Of a stretch of DNA of 64,000 nt, positions 25,235 through 32,767 are shown one piece after another. A program made the position numbers and the translations under genes. The DNA is taken from NCBI GenBank assembly GCA_011523545.1, contig WTGN01000051.1, positions 1 to 64,000 of the forward strand, read 5' to 3'. Under the pieces are notes generated by a model. It did not search any database. It was not told the DNA's origin and saw only the letters and a program-made list of their open reading frames with translations. Origin of the DNA: Chloroflexota bacterium. Its GTDB lineage: Bacteria; Chloroflexota; Anaerolineae; Aggregatilineales; Phototrophicaceae. Numbering within the stretch: the stretch's first letter is position 1; the number at the start of each line of letters is the position of its first letter.

Positions 25235-26864
25235 ATTTTCTGCGCGGCAGGCGGCGGACGAAGGGCTCGAGCAGCGGACGTATCTCGCTGATGTTGAAGA
25301 GATAGCCGCCGCCGAAGAAAATCAGCCCGGCCAGCATGCAGCCGCTCAGCGCCAGCGTCAAGCCGCCGGCGGGCAATGCCTGCGTCAGGAGCCAGAGGGC
25401 GGCCGCCATCAGCAGCGAGAGCAGCAGACTGCCGCCCGCGCTGCTCATAATTTCGCGGTCGTGGATGCCGCGTTCATTGCCGTGATCAGCCAGCCGGCGG
25501 CGTATCAGCCACCAGAGAGCAAGGGCTTCAATGATGGTGGTCAAGGCGTTGGCGAGCGCCAGCCCGGCGAATGCGCCGCGCGCCAGACTGCGCGGGTCGC
25601 CGATGATTTGGATGAATATGAGATTGAGCGCGATATTGCTGAGCATGGCGAGGGCGCCGGCGATGGCGGGTGTTCGACTGTCTTCCAGGGCGTAAAAGGC
25701 GCGCGAAAGCACTTCAAGCAAGGCGAAACCGGCGATGCCGATGGCGTAGAAGCCCAGCGCCCAGGCGACGGCCGCCGTGCTTTCGGGAGTCCATTCGCCT
25801 CGCTGCAGGACGCTGACGAGAGCCCCGCCCAGCACGATCAGCAGCGCCGAAGCGGGGAAGGACAGGCAGAGCACATTGCGCATGGCGCGGGCGAGGCGAT
25901 CCTTGAAGCCATCGTAATCGTCCTCGGCTTTGAGCGCCGCCAGCGTGGGAAAGACGGCCGAGCCCTGGCTTTGCGCGATGACGCCGAGCGCGAAAAAGGT
26001 CAGCATGAATGCATAGCGCACGGCGCCGACGCTGCCGGCGACCATGGTGTTGGCCAGGATGATGTTGACGTGGAAATTGATTTGCACAACCGCCAGGCCG
26101 AAGACGCGCGGCCCCATCAGGCGCAGGACATCCAGCACGCCGGGCACGGTGGGCGCAAGCAGGGGCCGCAGGCGCGTCGGCAGCTTGACGACGCCGGGCA
26201 ATTGGACGAGCAGATGCAGGCAGGCACTCAAGACGCCGCCGTATGCCAAGCCCATGATATTGAGATCGCCGACCTGGCCCACGTCCGGGTGTGCGGGCAA
26301 GGCGGGCGCGATGAAGAGCGCGCCGATGACGATGCCGATATTGTTCATGCTGATGGCGATGGCGGGCAGCCAGAAGGCGGCGTGGGATTGCAGCAAGCTC
26401 ATCAACAGCCCGCTGATGCTGAAGATGAAAGGCGTCAGCATCATCAAGCGGACCATGTCGGTCATCAACTGCTGATCAGCTGGCGGTCGTCCGCTGTAGA
26501 GCAGAGCGCTGACCAACTGAGGCGCGAGGGCATAGACCAGCAGGCCGAGCAGGGCGGCGGCGGCGGCGGACAGGGTCATGACGGCGCTGGCCAGGCGGGA
26601 AGCCTGCTCCTGGTCGATGACGCGATACTTGGCGTAGATGGGGATGAAGGACGAGCCAAGCGCGCCCCCCGCCACCAGGACGAAGACGGTTTCGGGCAAT
26701 TGCTGGGCGGCGGCGAAGGCGTCATAGGCAGCGCCGGTGCCGAATTGCGCGCCTACGACGGCGAGACGAAGCAGGCCGAGCAGACCGCTGGCCAGGAAAC
26801 CGACCAGCACGATCAGAGCCTTTTCGATGATTTCTCGATTGTCCAGCGCGTCGCTTTGGCTCAT
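25230..26864 (-). CDS. murJ: Lipid II flippase MurJ
   Basis: A 544-residue MOP-superfamily membrane protein with about 14 helices, which moves lipid II across the membrane for peptidoglycan synthesis. Typical MurJ segments are FLASGLLGLLRLAVVGAQFG, the start AYDAFAAAQQLPETVFVLVAGGALGSSFIPIY, and LSFPASALLIVLGGALVSVLQRGEWTPES. The ATG at 26864 gives MSQSDALDNREIIEKA. It is divergent from rplI. Its stop codon lies inside a family A repeat arm. Confidence 0.92.
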   Translation of the reverse strand: MSQSDALDNREIIEKALIVLVGFLASGLLGLLRLAVVGAQFGTGAAYDAFAAAQQLPETVFVLVAGGALGSSFIPIYAKYRVIDQEQASRLASAVMTLSAAAAALLGLLVYALAPQLVSALLYSGRPPADQQLMTDMVRLMMLTPFIFSISGLLMSLLQSHAAFWLPAIAISMNNIGIVIGALFIAPALPAHPDVGQVGDLNIMGLAYGGVLSACLHLLVQLPGVVKLPTRLRPLLAPTVPGVLDVLRLMGPRVFGLAVVQINFHVNIILANTMVAGSVGAVRYAFMLTFFALGVIAQSQGSAVFPTLAALKAEDDYDGFKDRLARAMRNVLCLSFPASALLIVLGGALVSVLQRGEWTPESTAAVAWALGFYAIGIAGFALLEVLSRAFYALEDSRTPAIAGALAMLSNIALNLIFIQIIGDPRSLARGAFAGLALANALTTIIEALALWWLIRRRLADHGNERGIHDREIMSSAGGSLLLSLLMAAALWLLTQALPAGGLTLALSGCMLAGLIFFGGGYLFNISEIRPLLEPFVRRLPRRKL

Positions 26865-26942
26865 CGTCGTTGTCTCGGCACATGCGGGCGACGGACAGTG
26901 TCGCGCCTTCAGCTTGCGGCATGCGCGGGCATGGATTGCCAC

Positions 26943-26970
26943 TTGGCAGGGGCGGCGATATGGCTATAAT
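26943..26970 (+). promoter_or_regulatory. Promoter for rplI
   Basis: TTGGCA (26943-26948) and a perfect TATAAT (26965-26970) with a 16-base spacer. The rplI ATG is 67 bases further on. Confidence 0.7.
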
Positions 26971-27036
26971 ACACCAGTTTCGTTTTGGCAAGACTCCCTC
27001 GGCGGCATGCGGCGGCGAGGATGTGAGGAATGAAAG

Positions 27037-27675
27037 ATGCAAGTGATTCTGCTCCAGGATTTGTACAAGCACGGGGTCGCGGGCGAAATGGTCAAGGTGG
27101 CCGACGGCTTCGCGCGCAATTATCTCATTCCCCGCAAGATGGCGATCAAAGCGACTGCCTCGGCGCTGCGCCAGACGGAGACGATCCGCCAGAATGTCGA
27201 GGCGCGCAAGGCGCAGTACAACAATATGCTCAATGACCTGGCGCATCAAATCGACGGCGTCGAGTTGATATTCGGGCGGCGGGCGGCGTCGACCGGCAAG
27301 CTCTTCGGCTCGGTGACGACGCAGGAGATCGCCGATGAGCTGGACCGCGTGACCAGCGTCGACATCAATCGCCGGCGCATCAGCCAGCAGTCCCTGCGCG
27401 AGGTGGGTACGCATCGGGTGCCGGTCCGCCTGGGCAGTGAGATCGCGCCGATGCTGACGATTTCGATCGTGCCCGTGGACGAGCTGCCGGAGTTTCTGGC
27501 GGCGCGTGAACGGGGCGAGATGGTCAGCGCGGAGGATATCATGGCGGAAGGCTTCCGTTACGCGACATCGGCCGACGATGCGGACGAAGCGCCGACGGAC
27601 GCTGAAGAGAGCGCGGACGCGGCTGAAGAAACGGCCGACGCAGAAGACGCAATATCCGCCGTACCCGAAGCCTAG
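27037..27675 (+). CDS. rplI: 50S ribosomal protein L9 with acidic C-terminal extension
   Basis: Large-subunit protein that binds 23S rRNA. The N-terminal domain is canonical (MQVILLQDLYKHGVAGEMVKVADGFARNYLIP), followed by the connecting helix and the C-terminal domain (TGKLFGSVTTQEIAD). At 212 residues it is about 60 longer than usual; the extra tail from about residue 155 is disordered and very acidic (Asp/Glu/Ala). It is monocistronic with its own promoter and terminator. Confidence 0.95.
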   Translation: MQVILLQDLYKHGVAGEMVKVADGFARNYLIPRKMAIKATASALRQTETIRQNVEARKAQYNNMLNDLAHQIDGVELIFGRRAASTGKLFGSVTTQEIADELDRVTSVDINRRRISQQSLREVGTHRVPVRLGSEIAPMLTISIVPVDELPEFLAARERGEMVSAEDIMAEGFRYATSADDADEAPTDAEESADAAEETADAEDAISAVPEA

Positions 27676-27741
27676 ACGAACGAGGAGCCTGGGATCTAGA
27701 CCTCAGCCCCCAACCCATTCCAGGCAGCTTCGACACCCGTG

Positions 27742-27781
27742 CCCCGTTCTTAGCAGGTTATACTTAAGGACGGGGTTTTTT
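27742..27781 (+). terminator. Rho-independent terminator after rplI
   Basis: CCCCGTTCTTA (27742-27752) pairs with TAAGGACGGGG (27765-27775), an 11-base stem with one T-G wobble, followed by six T. A TATACT box in the loop could start transcription toward rodZ. Confidence 0.85.
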
Positions 27782-27795
27782 GTGGAAGGTCATCA

Positions 27796-28857
27796 ATGCT
27801 GATGGATGCCTATTCCCTCGGGCAATTATTGCGCGAAGCGCGCGAAGCCAATGAGATCACAATTGAAGACGCTGTCGCCAGGTTGAAGATACGTCAGCCG
27901 ATTCTGGAAGCGTTTGAAGCCGGCGAATTTGAGATCACCGGCGTACCGGAGATTCAGGTGCGCGGGATGCTGCGCATTTATGGGCGCTTCCTTGAGCTGG
28001 ACGAAGAGGATGTGCTGCTGCTATATGACCAAATGCGCATGGCCATGGAGAAGGGACGGCGGCGGCGCGGCCGGCGGCGGCGAGAGGCCGACCGGGATGC
28101 GGAGCGCGGCCTCAGTTCCACGCAGCCGCTGCATGAGGCGCATTTGGCGGAACGGCGCGCCTCCACCTGCGGCAGTCTGATGCGGTTGCTGCTGCTGCTG
28201 CTGGTATCGACGGCGGCCATCGCCATTATCGTGTATGTAACGGTGGAACTGGCGGGCATTGAAATTTGGGCATCGCCGACACCGGCTGGCGAAGCGGCCG
28301 CGCCACCGCCACCTACCGAGACCGATGCCCCGCTGCCAACGGATACCGCCGCGCTGCCGCCGACGGCCTCAGGCCGGGCGCAATATGGCGGCAGCGGCAT
28401 CCTGGTCAGCGTCTTGCTGACGCAGCGCAGTTGGCTGCAAGTACATGCCGACGGCGTCGAGCAATTCAGCGGCATCGCGGCGCCCGATACGCTGCTGGAA
28501 TACAGCGCGGTGACGGAGGTACATGTGGCGGCGGCCAACGCGTTGGCGCTGGATGTGATCTGGAATGGGCAGCAGCAGGGTCAGATCGGCGGGCGTGGTC
28601 AGCGGGCGGATATCCGCTTCACAGCGAGCGAAGCAATAGTAGAATTGGGTCCGGCCGGCGCGCCGACGCCGCTCAGCCCGACGGCGGAAACGGTGATTGT
28701 CGCTGCTGACGCTGAGCCGACCGCGACGGAAGGGCCGAGCCCGACGCCGACGGAGACGCCTGTGCCGAGCGCGACGCCGACGGAGGGTCCGCCGACGGCG
28801 ATACTGCCGCCGCGAGTGACGCAGGCGGGATTGATTCCGACGAAGGAGGGGGCGTGA
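27796..28857 (+). CDS. RodZ-like helix-turn-helix membrane protein
   Basis: A 353-residue protein with the RodZ layout. A cytoplasmic HTH of the Xre type (LGQLLREAREANEITIEDAV...) is followed by a basic Arg-rich stretch, one helix (LMRLLLLLLVSTAAIAIIVYV), a Thr/Pro linker and an external DUF4115-type beta domain (VSVLLTQRSWLQVHADG...ALALDVIWNGQQQG). It ends in a second Pro/Thr-rich tail. RodZ links MreB to the wall machinery; no mreB is present here. GGAAGG precedes the ATG. Confidence 0.82.
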   Translation: MLMDAYSLGQLLREAREANEITIEDAVARLKIRQPILEAFEAGEFEITGVPEIQVRGMLRIYGRFLELDEEDVLLLYDQMRMAMEKGRRRRGRRRREADRDAERGLSSTQPLHEAHLAERRASTCGSLMRLLLLLLVSTAAIAIIVYVTVELAGIEIWASPTPAGEAAAPPPPTETDAPLPTDTAALPPTASGRAQYGGSGILVSVLLTQRSWLQVHADGVEQFSGIAAPDTLLEYSAVTEVHVAAANALALDVIWNGQQQGQIGGRGQRADIRFTASEAIVELGPAGAPTPLSPTAETVIVAADAEPTATEGPSPTPTETPVPSATPTEGPPTAILPPRVTQAGLIPTKEGA

Positions 28858-29570
28858 TGGACATTAATCTAACAATCGATTTCGACTTTGACGCCTTTGA
28901 AGCGGAGGTATACAAGGCGGCGCGGGCGGTTTTCGCGAAGCTGCAGCGCGACTACGGTGGCGAGACCTTCTATACCTTTAATCTGGTGACCGGCGATGTT
29001 TCGCAATATGTCACGGTTTTCGTCGATTCCGAAGAGGAATTGACGCGCAACGCTGGCGAAGAGCAACTATCGCCAGGCCTAGAGTTGTCGATAGAAGATC
29101 GCAGATATCTCCTGCGGCACTCGCTGCGCAACAACAAGTTCAATACGGGCGTCACCGGAGACGAAATAGACAGTAGTTTCAGCGATGCCAGCAATATGCT
29201 GTTGGCGCTGCAGACCCAGGTTGAAGCGCTTGAGGACAGACTTATTGACGAGGAAGACGCGGACGAGGACGAATTCGATGAATTTGTCTACGAAACGATA
29301 CATGAGCCAATCGAAGCGGCGCTAAAGCGGGTGATGCAAAGGCTTGACCGTGAAGGCGCATTTGAAGAGACTAACGCGCGTGAGAATGTGCATCTGGGCG
29401 TGCTTTCATCCGGCGACCGAGGCGAATTGCTGGGGCCGTATACTGATCTAAATCCGGCGAGCGTTTGCGCCAAGTATTCGGAAGACGTGGAAGCATATCA
29501 GAACGCGCGCAACAAACTTGATAACCCACAGACGAGCCAGCGCGGCTGTCGCTGGTTCGGATTCTTCTAA
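28857..29570 (+). CDS. Hypothetical protein, possibly DUF4303-like
   Basis: A 237-residue acidic soluble protein. The N-terminal part (AARAVFAKLQRDYGGETFYTFNLVTGDVSQYVTVFVDSEEEL) resembles proteins of the DUF4303 type, but the match is from memory and weak. It ends CRWFGFF. The ATG shares a base with the rodZ stop (TGATG) and has AAGGAGGGG upstream, so the two are translationally coupled. RimO follows after eight bases. Confidence 0.7.
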   Translation: MDINLTIDFDFDAFEAEVYKAARAVFAKLQRDYGGETFYTFNLVTGDVSQYVTVFVDSEEELTRNAGEEQLSPGLELSIEDRRYLLRHSLRNNKFNTGVTGDEIDSSFSDASNMLLALQTQVEALEDRLIDEEDADEDEFDEFVYETIHEPIEAALKRVMQRLDREGAFEETNARENVHLGVLSSGDRGELLGPYTDLNPASVCAKYSEDVEAYQNARNKLDNPQTSQRGCRWFGFF

Positions 29571-29578
29571 GGACAGAA

Positions 29579-31033
29579 ATGGCAGCATCACAGAGCAAGA
29601 ACAAATACTACCTGCTCAGCCTGGGCTGCTCGAAGAACACGGTCGATAGCGAGAGCATGGCGCAGGTGCTGCATCAGAGCGGCATGCGCGGCGTCGGCGA
29701 CCCGCAGGCGGCCGAGGTCTTGATCGTAAACACCTGCGGCTTCATCAACGCGGCCAAGGAAGAATCGGTTGAGGCATTGCGCGAGCTGGCCGAGATCAAG
29801 CGGGCGGACCAGATGCTGATCGCGGCCGGCTGCCTGTCGCAGCGCTACGGCGACACGCTGGCGCAAGAGGTGCCCGGGCTGGATGGCGTCATCGGCACGC
29901 GGCGCTGGATGGACATCTTCGATCTCATCAGGCGGCTGCGCGGGCGCAAACATCCCGAGCCGCTCTATCATTTGCCGGGCGATGCCGCTGTCGTCGGGCG
30001 CGATGAACGTGGCGTGCTGCGGGCGAGCGTGCAGGGCGCCTCCGCTTATTTGAAGATCGCCGATGGCTGTCGGCGGCCCTGCGCTTTCTGCGCCATCCCG
30101 CGCATCAAGGGCACGGCGGTCAGTCGGCCGCTGGAGGCGATTGTGGCGGAGGCGGTTCGGCTGGAGGCGCTGGGCGTCAAGGAAGTCATGCTGATCGCGC
30201 AGGACAGCACCGATTACGGATACGACCTGGGCATGAAAGACGGGCTGGCGCATCTGCTGGACGCGATTGTGGCGGCGGCGCCGGGCATCCCCTGGCTGCG
30301 CATCATGTACGCTTATCCCGGTTATGTGACGCCGCGCTTGATGGAGACGATGGCGCGGCACGAGCAGGTGCTGCCCTATCTCGATATCCCGCTGCAGCAT
30401 GGCCACCGCGAGACGCTGAAGCGGATGAAGCGGCCGGCCAAAGTGGAATGGGTTTACGAGACCATCGGGCGGCTGCGCGAGTTGATGCCGGGGCTGGCGG
30501 TTCGCAGCACCTTCATCGTCGGCTACCCGGGCGAGACGGAAGACGAGTTTGAGGCGCTGCTGAAGATGGTGCGCGAGCTGGAGTTCGACCGTCTGGGCGC
30601 ATTTCAGTACAGCTATGAACTGGGCACGCCGAGCGCGGCCCTGCCGCATCATGTCGATGACGCGGTCAAGCAAGAGCGATATGAGCGCTTGATGGCCTTG
30701 CAGAGCGGGATCAGCTTGAAGAAGAATCAGGCGCTGGTGGGCGAGACGCTGGCTATTCTGGTCGAAGGGCATGGCGCCGGCGAAGACGAAGCGGGCCATG
30801 AGACTGGCGATGTTATCAGCCTGGGGCGCAGCTACCGCGACGCGCCCGAAATCGATGGATATGTGCTGGTGGAAGGCGAGTTGCCAATCGGTGAGATCGT
30901 GCCCGTGCGTGTCACTGGCGCGACGACTTATGACTTGATCGCCACGGTGGACGTCGGTGCGCCGGTCGTGATTGAGCCTGGACGGGTCTATGGCGCCGGC
31001 ATGATTGACCTCTCCGCTAATTCACATTTGTAG
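29579..31033 (+). CDS. rimO: Ribosomal protein S12 methylthiotransferase RimO
   Basis: Radical-SAM enzyme that adds a methylthio group to Asp of ribosomal protein S12. The 484-residue product has the N-terminal MTTase domain (SLGCSKNTVDSE, VNTCGFINAAKEES, AAGCLSQRY, three cluster-ligating Cys), the radical-SAM motif C164-x3-C168-x2-C171 (GCRRPCAFCAIPRIKG) and a C-terminal TRAM domain. LGCSKN and DSTDYG favour RimO over MiaB. The TAG stop codon (31031-31033) is part of a family A repeat. Confidence 0.93.
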   Translation: MAASQSKNKYYLLSLGCSKNTVDSESMAQVLHQSGMRGVGDPQAAEVLIVNTCGFINAAKEESVEALRELAEIKRADQMLIAAGCLSQRYGDTLAQEVPGLDGVIGTRRWMDIFDLIRRLRGRKHPEPLYHLPGDAAVVGRDERGVLRASVQGASAYLKIADGCRRPCAFCAIPRIKGTAVSRPLEAIVAEAVRLEALGVKEVMLIAQDSTDYGYDLGMKDGLAHLLDAIVAAAPGIPWLRIMYAYPGYVTPRLMETMARHEQVLPYLDIPLQHGHRETLKRMKRPAKVEWVYETIGRLRELMPGLAVRSTFIVGYPGETEDEFEALLKMVRELEFDRLGAFQYSYELGTPSAALPHHVDDAVKQERYERLMALQSGISLKKNQALVGETLAILVEGHGAGEDEAGHETGDVISLGRSYRDAPEIDGYVLVEGELPIGEIVPVRVTGATTYDLIATVDVGAPVVIEPGRVYGAGMIDLSANSHL

Positions 31034-31110
31034 GGGCGTTTCGCTGAAACGCCCGCCCCTTTATAGTCCCGTCGTTTGGGCTGCGGGCGGCGAGATAAGT
31101 CGCGCCCGCA
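31029..31110. repeat. Family A repeat supplying the rimO stop codon
   Basis: The left arm TGTAGGGGCGTTTCGCTGAAACGCCC (31029-31054) contains the rimO TAG. A diverged second arm (CTGCGGGCGGCGAGATAAGTCGCGCCCGC) ends near 31110. Confidence 0.8.
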
Positions 31111-31133
31111 TTGCTTGAATCGGCGGAAATCGC

Positions 31134-31775
31134 TTATTTGGTTTTGACCCCGAGGGCGATGCCGTCGCCGACTTCGATAATGGTGCTGTCGAATTGCGGG
31201 TGCGCGGCGAGCTTGCGATTGAACGCGACCATGGCCTGGTCGTCGTCGGTCTGCGGGTTGAAGATGCTGCCGCCCCAGAAGGCATTATCGGCCACCACTG
31301 CGCCGCCCAGTCGCAAGTTCTCCGCTGCCCAGTCTAGGTAATTGGCGTAATTGCCTTTGTCGGCGTCGATGAACATCAAATCATAGGGCCCGTCCGCCGC
31401 CAGCGTCGGCAGCACTTCCATGCCCGCGCCTTGCCGGACTGTGACTTTGTCCGCGAGGCCGGCCAGCTTGAAATGGGCGCGCGCGACATCGGCGTGAAGG
31501 CTGCTGAGCTCAATGGTGATCAGGCGGCCACGCTCGGGCAGGGCGCGGGCGATGCAGATCCCGCTGTAGCCGGCGAGGGCGCCAACTTCGATGACGCGCT
31601 CGGCGCTGCAGAGCCGGACCAGCAGCTGCAGCAGCTTCGCTTCGTTCGGCTCGAGGCTGATCTGCGGCATGCCATGCGCCGCTGTCTGTTGGCGCACGGT
31701 GCGCAATATCTCGTCTTCCTGGGCGAAAACTTCTTGGACGTAGTCATGGCAGCGCTGCGTGGGCCGTTGGCTCAT
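31134..31775 (-). CDS. O-methyltransferase, caffeoyl-CoA type
   Basis: A 213-residue class I SAM-dependent O-methyltransferase of the metal-dependent catechol/caffeoyl-CoA family. Motif I is VIEVGALAGYSGICIA, the acidic strand LITIELS, the metal/catalytic region LMFIDADKGNYANYL and VVADNAFWGG. The substrate is unknown. An AAGGAG seven bases upstream favours the ATG at 31775; an ATG at 31781 overlaps the upstream rnz stop. Last gene of the minus-strand run. Confidence 0.87.
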   Translation of the reverse strand: MSQRPTQRCHDYVQEVFAQEDEILRTVRQQTAAHGMPQISLEPNEAKLLQLLVRLCSAERVIEVGALAGYSGICIARALPERGRLITIELSSLHADVARAHFKLAGLADKVTVRQGAGMEVLPTLAADGPYDLMFIDADKGNYANYLDWAAENLRLGGAVVADNAFWGGSIFNPQTDDDQAMVAFNRKLAAHPQFDSTIIEVGDGIALGVKTK

Positions 31776-31777
31776 CT

Positions 31778-32767
31778 TCATTCTCCTTCTTCGGGCATGT
31801 CCTCTTCGGCGTTCGCTTCAATAGGGGGCTCAAGCTTCCGCGGCAGCTTATCACGGAAGACGGCGAAATGATCCAGATCACGAACGACATAAGAATCGGG
31901 AAAGGTCTGGCGGACTTCGCTGATCACTTCAAATTCGCGATAGCGGCGTGAGATGTGCGTCAGAAAGAGGAACTTGACATTGCAGTCGCGGGCCAGTTCA
32001 GCCGCTTGCCGCGCGGTGATATGGCCGACTTCACGCGCGATATCGGCGTGTCGGTGGAGATAGGTCGATTCGATCACCAGGGCATCGGCGTCTTGCGCCG
32101 CGTCCAGTATGTCATCGGTGCGCGCGAGGTCGCCGGTGATGACAACTTTGGCGCCCTTGATTTCGGCGCCCAGGACCTCATCCGGGTGGACGACGCGGCC
32201 GGCCGGCGTCACGACAGATTCACCGGCGACCAGCCGACCGCGCGCCGGACCTTGAGGCAGGCCGAGCGCTTCCGCCTTATCAGCCAGGAATGGACGGCGC
32301 GCGTCCTCCTCGAATATGTAGCCATAACATTCGCGCCCCCGGTGGGAGACGGGAAAGGCGCGCACGGAGAAGTTGCGCCCGCGGAACAGCGTTTCCCCCG
32401 GCATGGTTCGGTAAAAGTAGATGGGGACAGGCGGCGTTTGCCGGCGAAAGACAACCTGGTACACCAGGGCTTGCACTCGTTCGATGGCGGGCAGGCCGCC
32501 CCAGATATGGATTTCGTCGAGCGCTTCCCAGCGGCCGAATGTCGAGAGCAGGCCGCCCAAGCCAAGTATATGATCCAGGTGCGCATGCGTCAGGAAGATC
32601 CGGTTGAGGCGCTTGAAGCCGATGCCGCTGCGGAGGATTTGGCGCTGAGTGCCTTCGCCGCAATCGACCAGGAAACGCTGTTCGCCGGCCAGGACCGCCA
32701 GCGCCGGCAAGCCGCGATAGATCGACGGCGCTGAGGCCGATGTGCCGAGGAAGACGAGCTCGAACAT
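31778..32767 (-). CDS. rnz: Ribonuclease Z
   Basis: tRNA 3'-processing endonuclease of the metallo-beta-lactamase fold. The 329-residue product starts MFELVFLGTSASAPS, has LVDCGEGTQRQI and the zinc motif LTHAHLDH, then SHRGRECYGY, VITGDLARTDD and LFLTHISRRY. Length and motifs match RNase Z. The start overlaps the glycosyltransferase stop by one base and the stop lies at the O-methyltransferase start, so the three are coupled. Confidence 0.93.
   Translation of the reverse strand: MFELVFLGTSASAPSIYRGLPALAVLAGEQRFLVDCGEGTQRQILRSGIGFKRLNRIFLTHAHLDHILGLGGLLSTFGRWEALDEIHIWGGLPAIERVQALVYQVVFRRQTPPVPIYFYRTMPGETLFRGRNFSVRAFPVSHRGRECYGYIFEEDARRPFLADKAEALGLPQGPARGRLVAGESVVTPAGRVVHPDEVLGAEIKGAKVVITGDLARTDDILDAAQDADALVIESTYLHRHADIAREVGHITARQAAELARDCNVKFLFLTHISRRYREFEVISEVRQTFPDSYVVRDLDHFAVFRDKLPRKLEPPIEANAEEDMPEEGE

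Noticed and set aside
24717..26969. A 750-codon plus-strand open frame opposite the SDR and murJ
   Set aside because: Asp/Gln/Gly/His-rich low-complexity translation with no motif; both opposite-strand genes carry full family signatures.
27759..27764. TATACT as a firm promoter for rodZ
   Set aside because: It lies in the loop of the rplI terminator and no -35 box fits, so I only mention it there.
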